Below, piece after piece: positions 58,969-64,000 of a stretch of DNA of 64,000 nucleotides. A model generated the notes under the pieces. It was not told the DNA's origin and searched no databases. It saw only the letters and a list, made by a program, of their open reading frames with translations. The stretch's first letter is position 1. Every line of letters begins with the position of its first letter. This DNA comes from Firmicutes bacterium TM09-10 (GTDB lineage: Bacteria > Bacillota > Clostridia > Lachnospirales > Lachnospiraceae): the NCBI GenBank assembly GCA_003481005.1, contig QUKC01000006.1, positions 82,825 through 146,824 of the forward strand, in the 5' to 3' direction. A program made the translations under genes and the position numbers.

Positions 58969-59748
58969 TCACAGCTTCGTCATGCGATCCTGTGTGATCA
59001 GCTTTTTCAGTGCCTCCACGCCGACGCGCACCGCCATGTCCGTGTCGTGGACGACCGGGTTAGAAAGTCCGAGCACTTCCCGCTCCTGGTTCGCCATCGT
59101 CAGAAATACCGCGCCGCAGCGCACCCGAAGATACTGCGCCACGATAAACAGCGCCGCGGATTCCATTTCCGATGCAAGGCATCCCATCTTTTTCCACGCG
59201 CCCCAATGCTGCTGCAGCATGTAATCCACCGGCATGACCTGCGGCTCGTGCTGTCCGTAAAAGGAGTCCTTGCTCTGCACAACGCCCGTATGGAATCGGA
59301 TTGCCTGATCCCGGGCTGCCTCTCGCAGTGCGCAGATCACATCCAGGTTTGCGACTGCCGGATACTCGATCGGAGCATATTCCCGGCTCGTCCCCTCAGC
59401 TCGTACCGCACCGGTTGCAATGACCAGATCGCCGCTTTGTACCTCTGTTTCAATGCCGCCGCAGGTTCCGACGCGGATAAACGTATGCGCACCCGCTTTG
59501 AACAGCTCTTCCATCGCAATCGCCGCAGAGGGACCGCCGATACCTGTCGAGGTCACAGAAACGGTCTCGCCCTCCAGCGTTCCGGTATACGTCACAAATT
59601 CCCGGCTGTCCGCAATCAAAACCGGATGTTCAAAATATGCGGCGATTTTTTTACACCGTTTAGGGTCTCCCGGCAAAATGACATATTTTCCAACCTGCCC
59701 GTTATGAATCTGCAGATGATACTGCATTTCTTCTTCCGCATAGTGCAT
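58969..59748 (-). CDS. Uridine phosphorylase-like nucleoside phosphorylase
   Basis: 259 residues, ATG at 59748 after AAAGGGGGATCTGT. NP-I family: [15 protein letters not shown] (phosphate-binding), [32 protein letters not shown], and the uridine-type ribose motif [10 protein letters not shown]. It splits nucleosides with phosphate in salvage; uridine specificity is the most likely but not proven. It follows the TIM-barrel gene by 34 bp. Confidence 0.9.
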   Translation of the reverse strand: MHYAEEEMQYHLQIHNGQVGKYVILPGDPKRCKKIAAYFEHPVLIADSREFVTYTGTLEGETVSVTSTGIGGPSAAIAMEELFKAGAHTFIRVGTCGGIETEVQSGDLVIATGAVRAEGTSREYAPIEYPAVANLDVICALREAARDQAIRFHTGVVQSKDSFYGQHEPQVMPVDYMLQQHWGAWKKMGCLASEMESAALFIVAQYLRVRCGAVFLTMANQEREVLGLSNPVVHDTDMAVRVGVEALKKLITQDRMTKL

Positions 59749-59782
59749 ACAGATCCCCCTTTCCGGACAATCTTTATCAATT

Positions 59783-60679
59783 CTATAAATTTGCCATCCA
59801 AACGCCTGCTTCATAGGCGCGCTTTAAGTAATGTGCGCAGTCTTCCCCTTCCGGCTTGGAAACTTCCATCACGAAAGGCTGCTCGTAAGCGGACGCCCGG
59901 ACAAGCTTCATGGTTTCTTTCCAGTCAATGCTGCATTCCCCCGGCAGACGGTGTGCGTCTCCGCAGCCATCTTCTTTTCCCCAGCCCCTGTTGTCATGTA
60001 GGTGCTGGCAGAAGAAACGGTCTGCATAGCGGGTTGCCAGCAGCTTGATGAACTCGTTGCCGCCGACAAGGTTTGCATGTCCGGTATCGATGCACAGTCC
60101 CAGAAAATCTGCGGGATAACGTCCAAACAGATAATCAAACTGCTCGATCTGGTCTTTTGCAGAAGCTTCAAACAGGTTCTCCAGACAGATCTTTACCCCA
60201 AGCTCCTTACAATAGGGCTGCAGCTCATCCAGAGACTTGCATGCCTGCTGATAGAAAAGCTCTTTGGTTTCCGGCTTTTCTTCAAAGCTCTTTGTCGGCA
60301 GATACATATGCAGCACGATCTCCTTGCCTCCCAGCACATGAACCAGCTCCACACGGTTTTTAATCAGCTCGACGCCCGCGATACGGTTCGGCTCCAGCTC
60401 AGACAGGTAGTCTTTTCTGCCATGAGGTGCCTCTGCATATCTTTCTACAAATCGGCGGCTGCCCTTCGAAGCATGCAGTCCTTTTTCTTTCAATCCAAGC
60501 TCGTCCATCCAGCTGCGGATCTGCTCCATTTCGCTGCGGGCGTACAGATAATCCCCATCCCAGTCAAAGCACCAGTGAATGTGCGTAAAGCCAGCCTCTG
60601 CGATCTCGCGGAGCTTGTTTTTGATTTCTTCCAGTTCCCACGGCTCGTTTGCAAAATCTGTGTTAATTCCCAGTTCCAT
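59783..60679 (-). CDS. Sugar phosphate isomerase/epimerase (xylose isomerase-like TIM barrel)
   Basis: 298 residues, ATG at 60679 after GGAAAGAGGGAAAAAG. AP-endonuclease-family-2 fold with putative metal ligands in [33 protein letters not shown] and [11 protein letters not shown] (Glu, Asp, His) and a final VMEVSKPEG. Exact substrate unknown; this family isomerises or epimerises sugars or inositols. Own promoter at 60744. Confidence 0.85.
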   Translation of the reverse strand: MELGINTDFANEPWELEEIKNKLREIAEAGFTHIHWCFDWDGDYLYARSEMEQIRSWMDELGLKEKGLHASKGSRRFVERYAEAPHGRKDYLSELEPNRIAGVELIKNRVELVHVLGGKEIVLHMYLPTKSFEEKPETKELFYQQACKSLDELQPYCKELGVKICLENLFEASAKDQIEQFDYLFGRYPADFLGLCIDTGHANLVGGNEFIKLLATRYADRFFCQHLHDNRGWGKEDGCGDAHRLPGECSIDWKETMKLVRASAYEQPFVMEVSKPEGEDCAHYLKRAYEAGVWMANL

Positions 60680-60743
60680 CTTTTTCCCTCTTTCCCCTTT
60701 GTATCTATGCGGCATATTCTGCCGCTTTGCGTGATACCATATC

Positions 60744-60771
60744 ATTGTACTACGACAGCGGCTGAAAGCAA
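60744..60771 (-). promoter_or_regulatory. Promoter of the isomerase-phosphorylase unit
   Basis: Minus strand TTGCTT (60771-60766), 16-bp spacer, TACAAT (60749-60744); a GCGGCA/TGCCGC hairpin follows in the leader. Confidence 0.55.
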
Positions 60772-60806
60772 GCCGTTTCCTGTAACAAATGCTTTGTCAC
60801 AACGCC

Positions 60807-61115
60807 TTATGCCAGCGCCTTTAATTTGCTTTCCAGCAGATCTTTGCTCTGTACGCCGACCATGCGCTCTTTTTCTTCGCCGTTTTTGAAAATAATCAGA
60901 GTCGGAATGTTCATCACATGATAGCGCTCTGCAAGCTCACCCTCGTCGTCCACATTGATTTTGCCGACGTTATAGCCTTCCCCTGCCAGCTTTTCCACTG
61001 CAGGTCCCTGCATCCGGCAGGGTCCGCACCAGGTTGCCCAGAAGTCTACCAAAACGGGGCCTGCCGCCTGCAGTACCTCTTTTTCAAAATTATCCACGGT
61101 AATATTTTTTGCCAT
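60807..61115 (-). CDS. trxA: Thioredoxin
   Basis: 102 residues, ATG at 61115 with AGAGGAAAAT directly upstream, supplied by family C copy 3. Active site FWATWCGPCRMQGP, cis-Pro in MNIPTLIIFKNGE. General cytosolic disulfide reductase. An open frame continues upstream through the repeat element but has no sensible start there and does not read the same peptide as in the other two copies. Confidence 0.95.
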   Translation of the reverse strand: MAKNITVDNFEKEVLQAAGPVLVDFWATWCGPCRMQGPAVEKLAGEGYNVGKINVDDEGELAERYHVMNIPTLIIFKNGEEKERMVGVQSKDLLESKLKALA

Positions 61116-61217
61116 ATTTTCCTCTCTTTTCTGCGCACGTTTTTTTACATGCCGAGTTTGTGTCAAGTGCGCACAGACACAAATCTCGCGATTGAAAAAT
61201 TTTATTTTTCGACCTTT
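61116..61217 (-). repeat. Structured 5'-UTR element, family C, copy 3
   Basis: Same hairpin II (TTTGTGTC/GACACAAA). Stem III is GCATGT/ACGTGC in place of GCATGC/GCGTGC, so both sides of one pair are exchanged. Hairpin I is partly eroded. Ends AAAAGAGAGGAAAAT before the trxA ATG. Confidence 0.85.
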
Positions 61218-61277
61218 TGACTCTGATATCAGTATATCCACAAATTGTACTTTTTTCCATAACAAAGTCATAATCTG

Positions 61278-61306
61278 TTTACTTTTTTGCATTCGAACGC
61301 TATAAT
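61278..61306 (+). promoter_or_regulatory. Promoter of yitT-like gene
   Basis: TTTACT (61278-61283), 17-bp spacer, TATAAT (61301-61306). Confidence 0.6.
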
Positions 61307-61325
61307 ACAAAAAGAATTTTCGGAA

Positions 61326-61360
61326 GCGGGATGTGTGGGGTTCACATATCCCGCTTTTTT
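61326..61360 (+). terminator. Leader terminator ahead of the yitT-like gene
   Basis: AGCGGGAT and ATCCCGCT with inner GTG/CAC, followed by seven T. It lies between the promoter and the gene start, only ~15-50 nt into the transcript. Confidence 0.7.
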
Positions 61361-61402
61361 TGACGCTTTACTGTATTATCACAATGAAAGAAGGAAACTG
61401 CC

Positions 61403-62290
61403 ATGTCACCCAAGCTGCACCATACGTTAAAAAATCTGTTCCGGATTTTCCTGATTCTGTTTGGAAACGCCCTGTATTCCCTTGCAGTCGTCGCCTTTAT
61501 CCTGCCATCCGGCATCATCACCGGCGGCACAACCGGTCTGGCCCTCGCATCTGCGCACTGGTTCCACACGCCGATCACAGCGTTCGTACTGTGCTTCAAT
61601 GTCCTGACCTTTTTGCTCGGGCTTTTCGTGCTCGGCTGGAAGTTTGCCGCGACTACGCTTTTGTCCACGTTCTTATACCCGATCTTGCTCGCATTCTGGC
61701 AGCAGTTCCCGGCGCTGTCCTCCCTGACGAAGGACGCAATGCTCTGCACGATCCTCGGCGGAATGATGATCGGTGCCGGCATCGGCATTGTCATCCGCGC
61801 AGGCGCATCCACCGGCGGTATGGACATTCCGCCCCTAATTTTAAAAAAACTATTCCATCTCCCTGTTTCCGCAACGCTCTATGTGTTTGATTTTTCCATC
61901 CTGATTCTGCAGATGTTCTTTTCCGACATCGAAGAAAGTCTTTACGGCATTTTGCTCGTCATGATCTATACCTTTGTGCTGGACAAGGTTTTAGTCATCG
62001 GCACCCATCAGGCGCGCGCCGACATCGTCAGCAGTCATTATGAAGAAATCCGGCAGGCAATTTTTACCCGTCTTGACCGCGGCTGCACCCTTTTAAATGC
62101 GACGACCGGCTATCTGCAGACCGATCAGCCCGTCCTGATGACCGTCGTTTCCCGCCGCGAAATGGCTTCCCTGAATCAGATTGTCATGGAAATCGACCCC
62201 CATGCCTTTTTGATCATCAGTGATGCAAACGAGGTCAAAGGCTCCGGCTTTACCAGCACCAAAATCCATAAAAAGAACCCGAACCTCTGA
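61403..62290 (+). CDS. YitT-family membrane protein (DUF161/DUF2179)
   Basis: 295 residues, ATG after AAAGAAGGAAACTGCC. Five or six membrane helices to ~205 with IITGGTTGLALA and IRAGASTGGMDIPPLIL, then a cytosolic DUF2179 domain (LDRGCTLLNATTGYLQTDQP, VLMTVVSRREMASLNQIV, IDPHAFLIISDANEVKGSGF). Widespread in Firmicutes; transport function suspected but unproven. Its TGA directly abuts the stop of the convergent symporter gene. Confidence 0.9.
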   Translation: MSPKLHHTLKNLFRIFLILFGNALYSLAVVAFILPSGIITGGTTGLALASAHWFHTPITAFVLCFNVLTFLLGLFVLGWKFAATTLLSTFLYPILLAFWQQFPALSSLTKDAMLCTILGGMMIGAGIGIVIRAGASTGGMDIPPLILKKLFHLPVSATLYVFDFSILILQMFFSDIEESLYGILLVMIYTFVLDKVLVIGTHQARADIVSSHYEEIRQAIFTRLDRGCTLLNATTGYLQTDQPVLMTVVSRREMASLNQIVMEIDPHAFLIISDANEVKGSGFTSTKIHKKNPNL

Positions 62291-62308
62291 TCAGTTCCGG
62301 GTCTTTTC
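62273..62308. terminator. Bidirectional terminator spanning both stop codons
   Basis: AAGAACCCGAAC and GTTCCGGGTCTT pair (two single-base bulges) around CTCTGATCA, with TCTTTT on the plus strand and TTCTTTTT on the minus strand. It lies inside the last codons of both convergent genes. Confidence 0.65.
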
Positions 62309-63604
62309 CACAATCAGCTCTTTCAATTTCCACAGACACCAAAGGTTTGGAACCGCCATGCAGGCATTGCATAGGTCCGACAGGTTCCAGACCAGCTCCA
62401 GCGAGCAGACGGATCCGAGATATACAAACACCATGTAAATCACCTGAAATACCGTTACACCTCTCTCGCCCCACAAATACCGCGCCGCACATTCCCCATA
62501 AAAGCTCCAGCCGATAATCGTCGCAAATGCAAACAGCACCAGGCAGAGCGACAAAAGATCCTCCCCCGCAACCGGCAGGTTCGAAAATGCAACAAAACAA
62601 TATTCATCTGCAGCAGCCGCCCTGTAAGGAGCGGCATTTTTTACCATATCGCTCAAAATTGCAAGCGCCGTCACCGCGCACATCACCAGCGTATCCCAGA
62701 ACACTCCCGTCATCGAAACCAGCCCCTGATCCCGCGTAGATAGCCCTTCCGCCGCTGCCGCCGTCATCGGCATCGAGCCCATTCCAGCCTCGTTTGTAAA
62801 AAGTCCCTTCGCCATCCCGGTGCGAACCGCCATTTTCACTGCAGTCCCTGCAACGCCTCCGATCACCGCTTTTTTCGAAAAAGCAGACACAAAAATCGCC
62901 TGAAGTGCCGCCGGAATCCATGCTGCATTTTTTACCAGCAAAAACAGACAGCTACCCAGGTACAGCACGCTCATCACCGGAACCAGGCAGGTACAAACCT
63001 TCGCCGTTTTTTTCGCTCCTCCGATCAGGATGCTGCCCGCCAAAAGCGCCGCTGCGATACCGATCCAGTGCACAGACACCGGAAGTCTGCGAGAAATTGC
63101 CGCTGTCAGGGAATGCGCCTGCACACCGCTTCCGACGCACAGCGCCGCCAGCACGGTAAAGACGGAAAAAAGAACCGCCAGCAGCCGATTGTGCAACAGC
63201 TGCTCCATCACATACATCGGCCCGCCATAAAAACTTCCGTCTGCCCGCTTTTTCCGGCACGCTGCGGACAGCACGCTTTCCGCATAGCAGGTCGCCATCC
63301 CGAAAAAGCCGCTGATCCAGCACCAGAAAACCGCCCCGGGTCCTCCGAGCGCAATTGCACTCGAAATTCCGATGATATTTCCGGTTCCGATTGTCGCCGC
63401 CAGGGCGGTTGACAGTGCTTCATAGGGTGACAGCCCTCCTGATCCGGCAGAGGACAGGCTTCGGCGCAGTCCATCCGGCAGCTTCCTTTGAATAAAGCCC
63501 AGTCGAATTGTAAAATACAAATGTGTCCCGGCAAGCAGCACCAGCATTGGAAAATTCCACAAAAGGTCGCAGACTGTCCGCACCGCGTCATTGAATCGTT
63601 CCAT
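62291..63604 (-). CDS. Alanine/glycine:sodium symporter (AGCS family)
   Basis: 437 residues, about ten membrane helices. Family motifs: ALAATIGTGNIIGISSAIALG near residue 70 (quoted as ALAATIGTGN), GGPMYVMEQLL, FTNEAGMGSMPMTAAAAEG (quoted as TNEAGMGSMP) and the C-terminal IIGWSFYGECAARYLWG. It takes up Ala or Gly with Na+. Slightly shorter than the ~450-480 typical, with a short N-terminus. The region upstream is filled with family B repeats. Confidence 0.92.
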   Translation of the reverse strand: MERFNDAVRTVCDLLWNFPMLVLLAGTHLYFTIRLGFIQRKLPDGLRRSLSSAGSGGLSPYEALSTALAATIGTGNIIGISSAIALGGPGAVFWCWISGFFGMATCYAESVLSAACRKKRADGSFYGGPMYVMEQLLHNRLLAVLFSVFTVLAALCVGSGVQAHSLTAAISRRLPVSVHWIGIAAALLAGSILIGGAKKTAKVCTCLVPVMSVLYLGSCLFLLVKNAAWIPAALQAIFVSAFSKKAVIGGVAGTAVKMAVRTGMAKGLFTNEAGMGSMPMTAAAAEGLSTRDQGLVSMTGVFWDTLVMCAVTALAILSDMVKNAAPYRAAAADEYCFVAFSNLPVAGEDLLSLCLVLFAFATIIGWSFYGECAARYLWGERGVTVFQVIYMVFVYLGSVCSLELVWNLSDLCNACMAVPNLWCLWKLKELIVEKTRN

Positions 63605-63720
63605 CCTGATTTCCGTTTCAGACAGCCTTTCGCCGCACGTTCCGGTACCCGGCTGTCACAGTCGTTTTTTCTTTTCCAATATATGACGCAGGATGTTTTT
63701 TCTATGAATATATAAAAAAA

Positions 63721-63845
63721 GAATGTGCCTTGGCACATTCTCGCGCCGAGGCGCGGTTGCTTTAGCAACCATCTACCCCTGCGCCGAGTGCGCATCCTCG
63801 CGGAGCATTTTTATCGTATGGAAACGAAGTTTCCTATACGATAAA
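63721..63845. repeat. Modular hairpin repeat family B, copy 3 (full length)
   Basis: Same module order as copy 1 with a few changes, including the paired change GAATGTGCC-TT-GGCACATTC, GGTTGCTTTAGCAACC, and the long hairpin TTTTTATCGTAT..GGAAAC/GTTTCC..ATACGATAAAAA. Confidence 0.85.
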
Positions 63846-63846
63846 A

Positions 63847-64000
63847 AAGAATCCTGCGAAGCAGGATTCTCCGCCTGCGGCGGGTCGCGCAAGCGACATT
63901 CTTCCATTCCGCTGCAGTGCGATCCGCGCGGAGCGTTTATTATCGTATGGAAACGAAGTTTCCCATACGATGAAAGAGAATGTGACTTGGCACATTCTCG
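63847..64000. repeat. Further family B modules at the right window edge (array continues)
   Basis: New modules AGAATCCTGCGAAGCAGGATTCT-type (arms AGAATCCTGC/GCAGGATTCT), CCGCCTGCGGCGG and GTCGCGCAAGCGAC, then the shared 3' half GTGCGATCCGCGCGGAGCG and ATCGTATGGAAAC/GTTTCCCATACGAT. At 63978 a new GAATGTGAC/TTGGCACATTC unit begins and is cut by the edge. Confidence 0.8.

Overview
The window is chromosomal DNA from a low-to-mid GC, endospore-forming Firmicute, most probably a Lachnospiraceae-type gut Clostridia. The evidence is an alpha/beta-type spore SASP, its protease Gpr, SpoIIP, a TM1266-type [FeFe]-hydrogenase regulator, ECF vitamin transporters, a tetrahydrofolate riboswitch, and the tig-clpP-clpX-lon-engB block typical of Firmicutes. 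Genes are dense and lie mostly on the minus strand. I saw no tRNA, rRNA, CRISPR array, prophage or transposase gene.

Layout. 1-14.5 kb: two complete but differently ordered oligopeptide ABC importers (A-B-C-D-F from a promoter at 6.7 kb; B-C-D-F-A from a promoter at 14.5 kb). Between them are a small membrane protein and a self-regulated HTH/nuclease-like fusion gene. 14.6-20 kb: PepF peptidase plus a YtrA-type GntR/ABC/permease operon with an operator at its start point. 20.2-26.2 kb (plus strand): CDF metal exporter, MntP, a small-ORF leader with terminators, and a heterodimeric ABC exporter. 26.2-33.9 kb: ThiN, a TPR protein, a stand-alone prepilin peptidase, a pyridoxal uptake/kinase pair (PdxU-PdxK), a flavoredoxin, and a PadR-DUF1700-DUF4097-PspC envelope operon. 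34-41.3 kb: FolT with a THF riboswitch and a co-transcribed six-hairpin glycosidase, then a second heterodimeric ABC exporter behind a phosphatase and a MetH-activation-like protein. 41.5-50.4 kb: VanZ, TruA, PerM-like protein, EngB, Lon, ClpX, ClpP and trigger factor. 50.6-53.6 kb: TM1266 regulator plus a NitT/TauT-type importer. 53.7-58.2 kb: SASP, MATE, SpoIIP, Gpr. 58.4-64 kb: S20, uridine phosphorylase, a xylose-isomerase-like TIM barrel, thioredoxin, YitT and an alanine/glycine:Na+ symporter.

The most unusual content is of two kinds. First, three dispersed families of structured non-coding repeats occur. Family A is a ~35-bp hairpin with four copies. Family B is a ~130-bp modular multi-hairpin element with three full or deleted copies and a further array at the right edge. 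Family C is a ~100-bp three-hairpin element that sits immediately 5' of the start codon of three unrelated genes (ytrA-type regulator, prepilin peptidase, thioredoxin) and carries their ribosome-binding site; its third stem shows a compensatory base change. Second, the solute-binding protein of the second peptide importer looks circularly permuted: the segment that is normally C-terminal follows the signal peptide. A 23-codon ORF between a promoter and a terminator ahead of an ABC exporter looks like a ribosome-mediated attenuator. All homology statements come from reading the sequences; no database search was run.
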